Part shown: piece by piece, positions 21,577 through 30,015 of the stretch
Position numbering within the stretch: position 1 is the first letter of the stretch
Layout: each line of letters opens with the position of its first letter
Assembly (NCBI RefSeq): GCF_000820185.1
Contig: NZ_CDCA01000008.1
Location: 593 to 64,592, forward strand
Length of the DNA: 64,000 nt
Direction of reading: 5' to 3'
Source: Aeromonas tecta
Lineage (GTDB): Bacteria; Pseudomonadota; Gammaproteobacteria; Enterobacterales; Aeromonadaceae
Made by a program: the position numbers and the translations under genes
The notes under the pieces: generated by a model
Seen by the model: the letters and a program-made list of their open reading frames with translations, nothing else
Told to the model about the DNA's origin: nothing
Database searches by the model: none

Positions 21577-22140
21577 TTAAGGTAATGCTTTGATGGCGAC
21601 TAAGATTTTGTAATTTTTCTTCCATTCTCCCTCAATGGGTAACTCAGAAAAATCAATCGCTCTGGCATAAAAAAACGACTCATTTTCCAGACACGCGGGC
21701 CAAGTTTCAAATATTTCCCGCTTGCCTTTTGTTTCTGTCCAGACATCAGCTAACACCACGGCATAGCGTTGGCGTTTGATTGGCTTCAACAGTCCCAGCT
21801 CAATTAATTTTTGGGACTCAGCTGATTGCATACGTTCAAGATCATTTCTGACACTGTGCGTTTTTGATTGCGGGGCGGTAAAACGCTTTGCTTCAATAAA
21901 AAACATATCTGTTTCAGTAAAAACTACTGCATCCAGATGTTTATTGTCTGTTGTACAGATTGGGGCTTCAAACCAAGAGAAAATGGAGCCAGGGTAGAGG
22001 CTTTCCATCGCAGATACAAAGTTATTGGTGAGGTTTCGTTCTGTGAAACCGGTAGAACCGTGAGCTGGGTAATAGTTGGAGAAAATGTGTGTATATCGTT
22101 TATGTATACGGTCCATTAGTTGATCTAGGAATACTTGCAT
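21577..22140 (-). CDS. Hypothetical protein with a PD-(D/E)xK nuclease-like core
   Basis: 187 residues; I recognise no named family. A central strand pair reads LDAVVFTETDMFFIEAKRF (around residues 69-87): an Asp on one strand, then E-x-K on the next, as in the PD-(D/E)xK nuclease fold. There is no signal peptide or membrane segment. Its DNA is visibly AT-richer than the neighbours, suggesting recent acquisition. It lies just downstream of the NERD-domain gene on the same strand. Nuclease activity is inference. Confidence 0.55.
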   Translation of the reverse strand: MQVFLDQLMDRIHKRYTHIFSNYYPAHGSTGFTERNLTNNFVSAMESLYPGSIFSWFEAPICTTDNKHLDAVVFTETDMFFIEAKRFTAPQSKTHSVRNDLERMQSAESQKLIELGLLKPIKRQRYAVVLADVWTETKGKREIFETWPACLENESFFYARAIDFSELPIEGEWKKNYKILVAIKALP

Positions 22141-22215
22141 ATCACTTCTCCATTGAAGTTTTTGTTATTACTATCAGTGCCTTAAGTGAGCCTGATCATT
22201 TTTAATATGTCAATT

Positions 22216-23088
22216 TTATTGAGATGCCTTATGTAATAAGGCCATAATTTCCCTGCATTTAGGGTATCCACTGCATCCCCAAAACTGATTGCCTCTGTTA
22301 TCACCACGTTTGGCGGTACGTAATACCATCAGGCTGCCACATTTGGGGCATAGCAGGCTCTGCTGAGTGAGCGATTCGGTGATGTTTGGTGAGACGTTCA
22401 AGGCCTGATTGACAACTGGCATAGCTGTTACGGGCAAAGATTGGTGAGGTGTATCACGATGGCGCGCCTTGAGTTGTGCCACGTGTTGCTTGTGGGTCTG
22501 CCAGTTGGCGGCCAGCCGCCCTCGCTCGATGGTGTCGACGATGCGACCGACCTCTTCCGAGCTCAATACAGGGATTGTCTTGCGTTTTATATAGGTGATG
22601 GGCCCCCGTCTCAGCATATTCTCCGGCATAGGCGTCTTGAAGGAGCAGTCGCCGATAAAATAAACGATGGAATGCAGCTGATGATCCGCCAGCCCCAACA
22701 GGGATTTAAGGGTCATCACATGGCCGTAGTTTTGGTGCAGGGGATTCTGGAACTGATGCTTGCGACGATATAGCTGCTGGGTCCAGCGTTTGTGTGAAGG
22801 ATTGCCAAAGATCCACCCCTTCATGTTCTTGGTCTCGATCACGAAGACCCCGAAGCGGGAGACGATGATGTGATCGATCTGAGTCGTACCACCTTCGCTC
22901 GGTAGCGTGACGTTTTTGAGTAGCCGATATTCCCGCTGGTCGAGAAACAGCGCGATTGAGAGATTGAGAAACCACTCTCCCACCATGCCCTTGAACCAGG
23001 GTGTTTTGATCAGGGTGGCGATCAGCAGCAGTGGTAACAGATACCAGAGCTGGGATAGCAAAAGAGTAATCACGGGAGTGATGTCCAT
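22216..23088 (-). CDS. NERD-domain protein with C-terminal topoisomerase-type zinc finger
   Basis: 290 residues. An N-terminal membrane helix (residues ~5-28) is followed by a NERD (nuclease-related) domain with GGTTQIDHIIVS and VFVIETKNMKGWIFG, carrying the Asp and E-x-K core. A long linker leads to a C-terminal four-Cys zinc finger (CPKC...GCSGYPKC) like those that bind single-stranded DNA in topoisomerase I. The architecture suggests membrane-tethered DNA processing. Its biological role is unknown. Confidence 0.8.
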   Translation of the reverse strand: MDITPVITLLLSQLWYLLPLLLIATLIKTPWFKGMVGEWFLNLSIALFLDQREYRLLKNVTLPSEGGTTQIDHIIVSRFGVFVIETKNMKGWIFGNPSHKRWTQQLYRRKHQFQNPLHQNYGHVMTLKSLLGLADHQLHSIVYFIGDCSFKTPMPENMLRRGPITYIKRKTIPVLSSEEVGRIVDTIERGRLAANWQTHKQHVAQLKARHRDTPHQSLPVTAMPVVNQALNVSPNITESLTQQSLLCPKCGSLMVLRTAKRGDNRGNQFWGCSGYPKCREIMALLHKASQ

Positions 23089-23210
23089 TTCACCGACCCT
23101 CCATGGGATCTTGCTTAAGGGTTAAGCCTCGGCAGGGAGCCGGTTGTGCGTGGGGTATCCGGGGCCTTGGTCGATTGTCGGCTTCTCTCGGTCGGCCATC
23201 CACTTGGTCC

Positions 23211-23765
23211 CTAGACCCGCACGCTGCCGCGAAAGCCCCTGGCGGCATAGTAGGACTGGGCGCCGTTGTGATACAGGAAGACGCTGTCGTAGCGGCAGTC
23301 GCAGAACAGGGCTCCGCCGAGGCGCCTTATCTCCGCGGGTGTCTGGATCCAGCTCGAGGTCTTGGTATCGAATTGGCCGAGTCTCTGCAGCGCTCGATAT
23401 TCGGCCTCGGTCAGCAGAGCTATGCCCAGCTGTGCGGCCATCTCGGTCGCGCAGCCCGCCGGTCGGTTCTCCTTCCTCGATTCCAGCGCCTCCCGGTCAT
23501 AACAGAGGCTCCTGCGCCCGCTCGGGCTCTCGACACTGCAGTCACAGAAGATGAATTGCCCGCTCTGTTGATCCTGACCGATGACATCGGGCTCACCGCC
23601 GGTATTCTCCATCTCATAAAGCGAGTACAACTGCTGCGAACTGGCATCCAGCCTGGCGCGCACCTGGGACCAGGTTATCCCGTCGTGGCGATGGGGGTGT
23701 TGTTCAAAGCGGGCCTGCAGAGTGGTGAGCAAAGTATCAAGCTGCGTCTCGGTCAAGCTCGTCAT
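23211..23765 (-). CDS. DUF4256 family protein
   Basis: 184 residues, soluble, no signal peptide. Family features are the N-terminal helical part with W-SQVRARLD, then GGEPDVIG, FIFCDCSVESPSGRRSLCYD and the C-terminal FLYHNGAQSYYAARGFRG. The function is unknown. AGGAG lies upstream of the ATG at 23765. It is separated from the outer-membrane gene upstream by the 3'-end echo described below. Confidence 0.8.
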   Translation of the reverse strand: MTSLTETQLDTLLTTLQARFEQHPHRHDGITWSQVRARLDASSQQLYSLYEMENTGGEPDVIGQDQQSGQFIFCDCSVESPSGRRSLCYDREALESRKENRPAGCATEMAAQLGIALLTEAEYRALQRLGQFDTKTSSWIQTPAEIRRLGGALFCDCRYDSVFLYHNGAQSYYAARGFRGSVRV

Positions 23766-23793
23766 GGGGTCTCCTGTGCCTGCGTCTGCGCCG

Positions 23794-23867
23794 TTAAAAA
23801 CTCATTGCCAACCCGATGGAACAACCGCTGGCGCCCTGGTGGGAGAGGTAATCATCGCCTCGCGTTT
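23794..23867 (-). pseudogene. Echo of the outer-membrane barrel gene 3' end
   Basis: Directly after the stop codon of the barrel gene, the minus strand reads on as YLSHQGASGCSIGLAMSF and a TAA. The last 23 coding bases differ from the intact end GYSVGLAMSF at only about three positions; earlier codons have diverged. There is no start codon or signal. It looks like the last 22 or so codons of a lost paralogue. Confidence 0.6.
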
Positions 23868-24827
23868 TTAGAAACTCATTGCCAGCCCGACCGAGTAGCC
23901 ATTGGTGTTGCTGCTGAACATGTAGCGGGCCACCAGCCGGGTGCGGGTGACGAAGACCTTGTATTTGCTGCTGTCGAGCTCGAGCCCAAGGCCGAGGGAG
24001 TTGAGGCTGTTGAAGCCGAGCAGGCCGCGCTGCTCACCGAGATACTCGGTGCGGGCGCCTTCCAGCACATAGCGCAGGGGGCGATCCAGCAGGGTCCAGT
24101 CCCACATGGGGGCACGGCGGCGCAGGTAGAGGCCGAGATTCTCCGCCTCGGCCTGGCCGGTGACGCTGGGGCTGGTGCCGGAAAAGCTCTGCAGGTGCTG
24201 ATAGGAGTAACGCAGCTCCACATCGATATCCTGAGGGACGGAGAACAGCTCGTAGTCCAGCATCAGGGATCCCCCGAGGCCGTAGACGTTGAGCCGACCG
24301 CCATCCAGAAAGTCGAGGTTCTTGCCGGTCTTGTGTTGGATGAAGAGGGCGCCGAGGCGCAAGTCGCTCGCCAGGGTACCCAGGGTAAAGTTGCCGATGG
24401 GGCGCAGCACCAGGTTGCCGCCCCACTTGTCCTTGTGCAGGCTGAAATCCCAGCCGATGCCACCTGTGGCGGTCAGGCTGTTCCACTTGGTGGGGATGGT
24501 ACGGGTGTCGGCGCCGTCGGTGAACACGAACTGGGGATCGTAGCGGCTGTACCCCAGAGTGCCTTCCAGATAGATGGGGAAGCCTTCACTCATGGTGGCG
24601 CCGCCGCCGAGCTGGGTGATGGTGAGTGCGGACTGCTCGCTGGTGCCGCCGCCGATATTCAGGTTGCTGGCGGTGATGTCGGGCACCACGGTGAAGCTCA
24701 TCAGGGAGACCACGGCATTGGCCCGGCGCTGAACGAAGGAGTCATCCTCGGCCTGCGCGGACAGACTGATCAGCCACAGGGCGAGCAGCGAGAAGGATCG
24801 TGCATGGGAAAGGGGGATCTGCGCCAT
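23868..24827 (-). CDS. Solitary outer-membrane autotransporter-like beta-barrel protein
   Basis: 319 residues with a signal peptide ending near ALWLISLSAQA and a mature part made of alternating beta strands. It ends in an aromatic terminal strand, GYSVGLAMSF, the pattern recognised by the BAM machinery. It resembles the solitary outer-membrane autotransporter barrel family (Omp_AT). No passenger domain is present. The ATG at 24827 has GGAG upstream. The role in the outer membrane is unknown. Confidence 0.72.
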   Translation of the reverse strand: MAQIPLSHARSFSLLALWLISLSAQAEDDSFVQRRANAVVSLMSFTVVPDITASNLNIGGGTSEQSALTITQLGGGATMSEGFPIYLEGTLGYSRYDPQFVFTDGADTRTIPTKWNSLTATGGIGWDFSLHKDKWGGNLVLRPIGNFTLGTLASDLRLGALFIQHKTGKNLDFLDGGRLNVYGLGGSLMLDYELFSVPQDIDVELRYSYQHLQSFSGTSPSVTGQAEAENLGLYLRRRAPMWDWTLLDRPLRYVLEGARTEYLGEQRGLLGFNSLNSLGLGLELDSSKYKVFVTRTRLVARYMFSSNTNGYSVGLAMSF

Positions 24828-25156
24828 ACCTAGCTCCGTGGGCATCCTCGTCCGATGAGGAGTCCCTACACTGTAACGGTTTTTTGCCTGTCGTGGCAGC
24901 CTGACGCAGCGTCAACTGACTATATTTTTCGGCCTGTCTTGCGGCGATGTCTCGTCGCCCTGGGTGAGGGGAGCCGCCTGCCATAGAAGGTGCCCATACC
25001 CACATAAATCACAGACATTAATTTCTTGTTCAGTTCTCTGGGTGTATAACGGGCCTCCCGCAGGAGCAATGGGATGAGGCAACAGGGACAAACTGCCGGG
25101 TGGGAACCCAAGGTTCTCATGACGGGTTCGCACTATGTTGACGGGAGTCAGACCAG
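24828..25156. other. Intergenic region, barrel gene / DedA gene
   Basis: About 330 bases between divergent genes. The DedA side contains several short GC-rich inverted repeats between about 25040 and 25130. I see no match to known riboswitches, no clear promoter and no credible small gene. Confidence 0.35.
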
Positions 25157-25807
25157 ATGCAGGACATGCTGCATGCCATTTGGCATCAAGACTTTGAACA
25201 GCTAATACACATGCAGGCCATCGGTCTGCTCGTCACCTGCCTGGTGGTGATCCTCTTTCTGGAATCGAGCTTCGTGTTTCTGCCGCTGCCTGGCGACAGC
25301 GTAGTGCTGCTGGCCGGTGGCCTGGTCGGACTGGGAGTCGTCGGTCTGGAAGTGCCACTGCTTTATTTGCCGTTGGCCACCGGGTTGGGGAGTCTGGTTG
25401 CGTACCTGCAGGGGCGTGCGCTGCACGGCACCCGCTTCATGCACAAGGTCGAGAAGGTGATCCCCGATGGCAGCCTGCCAAAGGCCACCCGTCTGCTGGG
25501 AAAATATGGCTTCTGGGCCATGTTCATCTCCCGTTTCATCCCTTTCGTGCGGGTGTTGACTCCCATGCTGATGGGGGTGGGTCACCTGGACAGGTTCAAA
25601 CTGGTGATGGCGAGTTTTGCCAGCGCCTTCCTGTGGGCCCTGGTGCTGGGGCTGATAGGCCGCTTCGTCATGCTCTCCCCGCTCTTTTCCCAGTATCACG
25701 AGCTGCTGACCAAGTGCCTGCTGATGACCTCCTGCGTGCTGTTTGTGGTCGCGGTGGCCACCATCGTCTTTCGTTTGTGCCGCCGCTCGAGCGATCGGGC
25801 CAGCTGA
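25157..25807 (+). CDS. DedA family inner-membrane protein
   Basis: 216 residues with several membrane segments. DedA/SNARE-associated (VTT) motifs are E-SS-FVFLPLPGDSVVLLAGG near residue 35, G--KYGFWAMFISRFIPFVRVLTPMLMG near residue 115, and the family arginine in that helix. Members act in envelope homeostasis, including undecaprenyl-phosphate or phospholipid translocation and proton-motive-force maintenance. The exact paralogue cannot be named. It is followed by a short hairpin GCGGGTC/GACCCGC at 25819-25836. Confidence 0.88.
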   Translation: MQDMLHAIWHQDFEQLIHMQAIGLLVTCLVVILFLESSFVFLPLPGDSVVLLAGGLVGLGVVGLEVPLLYLPLATGLGSLVAYLQGRALHGTRFMHKVEKVIPDGSLPKATRLLGKYGFWAMFISRFIPFVRVLTPMLMGVGHLDRFKLVMASFASAFLWALVLGLIGRFVMLSPLFSQYHELLTKCLLMTSCVLFVVAVATIVFRLCRRSSDRAS

Positions 25808-26158
25808 TCCTGCCGCCTGCGGGTCGACAGACCCGCTGGCCATTGGCCCACGCAACCCGCGATGTATCCCCTGGCTGAGGAGGCTGCAGGCGGGCAGCAA
25901 GGCCGCCGAGGACGGCGCGCCCATCCCCAATCCTGAGTCAATCTCGACCTAATCCGTAACACAATCAAAATACAGGCCATTTGAGGCGGAATTTGCTCCG
26001 CCTATCTGTTACACTTCGCGCCCGCCATTTTCCGGCTCACTCTCTGACCCGATGTCAGATTCAGCCGTCCTTGGCCGCAAGCCTCGCCGATGCCGTGCCA
26101 CACGACGGCTCAAGCCACTTAAGCCAACTACAGCCCAGCTGGAACACAGGAACCCAAC
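25808..26158 (+). other. Intergenic region upstream of rhlE
   Basis: It holds a hairpin GCGGGTC/GACCCGC (25819-25836) past the DedA stop and a second, AGGCGGA/TCCGCCT (25984-26003), that may end transcription or form the start of the rhlE leader. No gene was recognised. Confidence 0.4.
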
Positions 26159-27454
26159 ATGAGATTTGAATCGTTCGATTTTGCCCCCGAGATTTTGCGC
26201 GCTATCTCAGATTGCGGTTATCAAGAGATGACCCCTGTGCAGCGTCAGGCGATCCCGACCATTCGTCGTGGTAGCGACGTGCTGGCCAGCGCCCAGACCG
26301 GCACCGGCAAGACCGCGGCCTTCGCGCTGCCGATCCTGCAACGCCTGCTGGACAATCCGGCGCCGCTGCAGCCGTCCAACGCCCGGGTGCTGATCCTGAC
26401 CCCGACCCGCGAGCTGGCCGCTCAGGTCGCAGGCAACATCAATGACTTCGCCAAGTACCTGGACATCACTGTGCTGACCCTGGTCGGCGGCGGCAAACAG
26501 GACGTGCAGGCGCGCAAGCTGAAAGCGGGCGCTCACATCATAGTGGCGACCCCGGGCCGTCTGCTCGAGCACCTGACCGCCTGTAACCTGAGTCTCTCCG
26601 GCGTCGAGTGCCTGGTGCTGGACGAAGCGGATCGCATCCTCGACATGGGCTTCAGCGCCGATGTGCAGCAGATCCTGCAAGCGGTCAGCAAGACCCGTCA
26701 GAACCTGCTGTTCTCCGCCACCTTCTCCGACGCCGTGAAGAAGCTGGCCAACCTGATGCTGGACCGCCCGCAGATCATCAGCGTCAACAAGCAGAACTCC
26801 ACCGCCGATACCGTCAGCCACACCGTCTATCCGGTGGAGCAGAAGCGCAAGCGCGAGCTGCTCTCCGAGCTCATCGGCAAGCAGAACTGGCAGCAGGTGC
26901 TGGTGTTCGCCAGTACCCGCGAGAGCTGCGACGAGCTGGTGGACGAGCTGAACCTCGATGGCATCAAGTCCGCCGTGGTGCACGGTGAGAAGGCGCAAGG
27001 CAGCCGTCGCCGCGCCCTGCGCGAGTTCATGGAAGGCAAGGTGCGGGTGCTGGTCGCCACCGAAGTGGCCGCCCGTGGTCTGGATATCCCTGATCTGGAA
27101 TACGTGGTGAACTATGATCTCCCGTTCCTGGCGGAAGACTATGTGCACCGCATCGGCCGTACCGGCCGCGCCGGCAAGAGCGGCATGGCCATCTCCTTCG
27201 TCAGCCGCGAAGAAGAGCGCACCCTGCTGGAGATCGAGGCGCTGATCGGCCAGAAGATCCGCCGCATCATGGTGCCGGGCTACGAGGTGAGCAGCCGCGA
27301 CGAGCTGATCAAGCAGCTGCAGGAGCGTCGCCGCTTCGGCAAGCGTCCCCAGCGCGAAGACAATGCCGCCGCCCAGGCTATGGCCGAGTCCAAGCTGCAG
27401 GGCCAGCGCCTCAAGCGCCTGGCCGCCGCCAAGAAGCCCCGTCAGCCGAAATAA
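26159..27454 (+). CDS. rhlE: DEAD-box ATP-dependent RNA helicase RhlE
   Basis: 431 residues. All helicase motifs are in order: the Q motif (YQEMTPVQRQAIP), AQTGTGKT, PTRELAAQV, DEAD (VLDEADRILDMGF), SAT (LLFSATF), and in domain 2 ARGLDIP and HRIGRTGRAG. A basic tail (RRRFGKRPQ..., LKRLAAAKKPRQPK) is typical of RhlE. It likely acts in ribosome maturation and mRNA turnover. It is a single-gene unit; a paralogous DEAD helicase assignment is possible but less likely. Confidence 0.88.
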   Translation: MRFESFDFAPEILRAISDCGYQEMTPVQRQAIPTIRRGSDVLASAQTGTGKTAAFALPILQRLLDNPAPLQPSNARVLILTPTRELAAQVAGNINDFAKYLDITVLTLVGGGKQDVQARKLKAGAHIIVATPGRLLEHLTACNLSLSGVECLVLDEADRILDMGFSADVQQILQAVSKTRQNLLFSATFSDAVKKLANLMLDRPQIISVNKQNSTADTVSHTVYPVEQKRKRELLSELIGKQNWQQVLVFASTRESCDELVDELNLDGIKSAVVHGEKAQGSRRRALREFMEGKVRVLVATEVAARGLDIPDLEYVVNYDLPFLAEDYVHRIGRTGRAGKSGMAISFVSREEERTLLEIEALIGQKIRRIMVPGYEVSSRDELIKQLQERRRFGKRPQREDNAAAQAMAESKLQGQRLKRLAAAKKPRQPK

Positions 27455-27565
27455 GCGGCAGCGATGGTACAAGGGAGCCAAGGCTCCCCTACGTCAAGGC
27501 GCCGCTGGCGCCTTGACTGTCTGTGACTGGGTCGCTCTTGCGGTCCATATCGTTGAGGAAGTGTG

Positions 27566-28210
27566 ATGACCCCTCCTAGCTACAATCAGGCCCTGCTCGA
27601 CATGGCCACCCAGAGCCTGGCCGAGCTGGCGCGCACTGCCGAGCAGAAGGCCGGCAAGCGTACCTCCGCCCAAGAGAGCCATTTTCTCTGCACCTGGATG
27701 GCCGATTCCCTCAAGGAGAAGCGCTTCTCCCGACTGGTGATGGAAGACTTGAAAGGCTGGATCCAGCAGGGCCGTACCCTGGGCGCCGGCGCCGATCTCA
27801 AGGGACTGCTCGAGCGTATCGTCTGCCAGTACGGCCGCGCCATGGCCGAGCCCGAGCAACAGGGGGCCAGGCTCGCCACCCTGGTGGCCGAGCTGGAGGC
27901 AGCGGGTTGGTTAGTGTTTACCGACAGCGAACTGAACGCCAAGCTGCGCCTGCTGAGTCAGGGGCAATCCAGCCTGGTCATCTCGGCCAGCGAGTATCAG
28001 GGGCACATCGCCGAAGGGGAACTGCTCAAGCCGCTGATCCTCTATGTGCGTGGCGACGAGAAGCAGCTCGCGCAGACGGCCTTTGCGCATGGCCTGCTGC
28101 TGAGCCAGGGTGACAAGAAGAGCACCCTGGTCAAGCATCACAAGGCGTATCGTCTGGTCCCCGGCAATGCCCAGCCCGCCTTGGGCCTGCTGGCCGAGAC
28201 CAACGGCTGA
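27566..28210 (+). CDS. DUF2913 family protein
   Basis: 214 residues, soluble. It matches the DUF2913 family known mainly from Vibrio and Aeromonas: YNQALLDMATQSLAELA, the SHFLCTWMADSLKEKRFSR block and the C-terminal KKSTLVKHHKAYRLVPGN. The function is unknown. The ATG at 27566 follows GAGGAA; a GTG immediately before it is also possible. It ends at a strong terminator. Confidence 0.8.
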   Translation: MTPPSYNQALLDMATQSLAELARTAEQKAGKRTSAQESHFLCTWMADSLKEKRFSRLVMEDLKGWIQQGRTLGAGADLKGLLERIVCQYGRAMAEPEQQGARLATLVAELEAAGWLVFTDSELNAKLRLLSQGQSSLVISASEYQGHIAEGELLKPLILYVRGDEKQLAQTAFAHGLLLSQGDKKSTLVKHHKAYRLVPGNAQPALGLLAETNG

Positions 28211-28235
28211 CGCCAGTACTGTCTCTGCTCCCATG

Positions 28236-28261
28236 ACCCCGGCCAAGTGCCGGGGTTTTTT
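28236..28261 (+). terminator. Terminator after the DUF2913 gene
   Basis: Stem ACCCCGGC/GCCGGGGT followed by six T residues. Confidence 0.9.
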
Positions 28262-28495
28262 ATGATTTCAAACCCGGGGCAGGGCGAGCGCCGGGTTGAC
28301 CCTCCTTATGCATTTCCTTCGGTACGCAATGTTGTCGCAGCGCGGCAGGGGTGGAGCATTGCCCCTCTGATGGGGGGGCTCCCCCATATGGTGAGATGGT
28401 GGCGCAAAACATCTGCTCTAGGGTGAGTTGGCCCCAAAGAGGGCCGTATAGAAGCAAATTGTCTAATGACATAACTCAATGCATAAGGAAATCTG

Positions 28496-29536
28496 ATGAA
28501 AGCAACGCCCATAGCCCTGCTGCTGGCCGGTGTACTGGCCTCACCGCTCTGCGCCGCCGCCCTCGACGCGCGCCTCTCTCTGGTAGAAGGCAGCACGGAC
28601 GATGTAAAGGTCAACCTGACTCTGACCAACACCGGCGACCAGCCCATCCGCCTGCTCAAATGGCAACTGCCGGGCCGCGAGGATGCACCGCTGTTCGTGG
28701 TGGAGCGCGACGGCCAGCGAGTCGATTACGAGGGAGCCCTGATCAAGCGGGCGGCGCCGACCGACAAGGACTTCCAGCTGCTCAAGGCTGGCCAGAGCCT
28801 GACCCTGCAGGCCGAGATCTCTGGCCTCTATGACATGAGCGTCCAGGGTCAATACAGCATCCGCTACCAGTTGCCGACCCTGGAGAAAGCGGCCAGCGCT
28901 CCCAAGGCCAAACAGGCCCAGGCGAGCGAGTCCAACGCCGTCAGCCTCTGGCTGGAGGGGCTGAGCGACGAGCGGTTGCAAGCCAGGGCCGCGCCGCTGG
29001 CCGAGCCCCAGGCGGTAACTGCCGCGGTGAGCTTCACCGGGCGCTGCACCAACACCCAGAAAACCGACATTCTGACTGCTCTGGATGCGGCAAGCAGTAT
29101 CACCAATAACTCAAGTAGTTATCTGGCAGTGGATAAACCCACTGGGAAACGCTATCGCAGCTGGTTTGGCGCCTACAGCACGGCCCGTTGGGATCAGGCC
29201 GAGACCCAGTTCAGCAAGATCAAGGATGCCATCGACAACAAGCCGCTCACCTTCGACTGCGGTTGCCAGCAGAGCTACTTCGCTTACGTCTATCCGGATC
29301 AGCCCTACAAGGTCTATCTGTGCAAGAGCTTCTGGACGGCCCCGGTCAAGGGGACAGATTCCCGTGCCGGTACAATCGTCCACGAGCTGAGCCACTTCAA
29401 CGTGGTGGCAGGCACCGACGATCTGGGTTACGGTCAGGCCAATGCCCGCAACCTGGCGAGCACGGATCCGCAGAAGGCGCTCAACAACGCCGACAACCAC
29501 GAATATTTCGCCGAGAACACCCCGAGCGAAAATTGA
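28496..29536 (+). CDS. Secreted M35 aspzincin metalloendopeptidase (AsaP1/EprA1 type)
   Basis: 346-residue preproenzyme. It has a signal peptide (about 1-21, cut after SPLCA), a propeptide to roughly residue 172, and a deuterolysin-fold catalytic domain. The zinc site is HELSH at 296-300, with the aspzincin third ligand in GTDDLGYG at 306-313. This matches the toxic AsaP1 protease of A. salmonicida and EprA1 of A. hydrophila, exported extracellular peptidyl-Lys-type endopeptidases. A terminator hairpin separates it from the downstream propeptide-like gene. Confidence 0.92.
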   Translation: MKATPIALLLAGVLASPLCAAALDARLSLVEGSTDDVKVNLTLTNTGDQPIRLLKWQLPGREDAPLFVVERDGQRVDYEGALIKRAAPTDKDFQLLKAGQSLTLQAEISGLYDMSVQGQYSIRYQLPTLEKAASAPKAKQAQASESNAVSLWLEGLSDERLQARAAPLAEPQAVTAAVSFTGRCTNTQKTDILTALDAASSITNNSSSYLAVDKPTGKRYRSWFGAYSTARWDQAETQFSKIKDAIDNKPLTFDCGCQQSYFAYVYPDQPYKVYLCKSFWTAPVKGTDSRAGTIVHELSHFNVVAGTDDLGYGQANARNLASTDPQKALNNADNHEYFAENTPSEN

Positions 29537-29544
29537 TGGATGAT

Positions 29545-29565
29545 GGGGCCGCGAGGCCCCTTTTT
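29545..29565 (+). terminator. Terminator between the protease and the propeptide-like gene
   Basis: Stem GGGGCC/GGCCCC, loop GCGA, then five T residues, ending 12 bases before the next ATG. It should reduce, but may not abolish, transcription into the next gene. Confidence 0.8.
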
Positions 29566-29577
29566 GATGGAGGCACC

Positions 29578-30015
29578 ATGATGACACTCTTGCTGACCAC
29601 ACTCGCCCTCGCGGCCCCCCTGCGGTGCGAGCTGTCGGTCAAGGCCGAAAGTCCGGTGAATGAACCCCTGCCGTTGGTGATGACCTTGACCAATCAGGGG
29701 GAGGGACCCCTCGAGGTGCTGAGCTGGTTCACCCCGTTCGAGGGCTGGTTCGCCGATGCCATCGACTTGCGGCTGGGGGATCAGCCGATTGCTTACAAGG
29801 GGCCGCTTGCCAAGCGCGGCGCCCCCGCTGCCGACGACTTCTTTATTCTGGGCGCGGGTCAGAAAAGCCGGGCGGATGCCGAGCTGACCCAGGTCTACGA
29901 CCTGTCTAGCCCAGGCCAATATCACCTGAGCTATCGTCCCCAGTCCCTGACCCTGACTCAAGGGGTGGCCCCCAGCTGCCCTGCCATCAGTTTTACCCGG
30001 GTCGCGGCGCCCTAA
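29578..30015 (+). CDS. Stand-alone homologue of the AsaP1-type protease propeptide
   Basis: 145 residues with a short hydrophobic leader (MMTLLLTTLALAAP) that looks like a signal peptide. The rest aligns with the propeptide of the adjacent metalloprotease: LTLTN-G at the start, YKGPLAKRGAPAADDF against YEGALIKRAAPTDKDF, and YDLSSPGQYHLSYR against YDMSVQGQYSIRYQ. It has no catalytic domain. Because the AsaP1 propeptide is thought to inhibit and help fold the enzyme, this protein could be a periplasmic inhibitor or chaperone; that is inference. Its stop overlaps the convergent gene's stop by four bases. Confidence 0.75.
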   Translation: MMTLLLTTLALAAPLRCELSVKAESPVNEPLPLVMTLTNQGEGPLEVLSWFTPFEGWFADAIDLRLGDQPIAYKGPLAKRGAPAADDFFILGAGQKSRADAELTQVYDLSSPGQYHLSYRPQSLTLTQGVAPSCPAISFTRVAAP

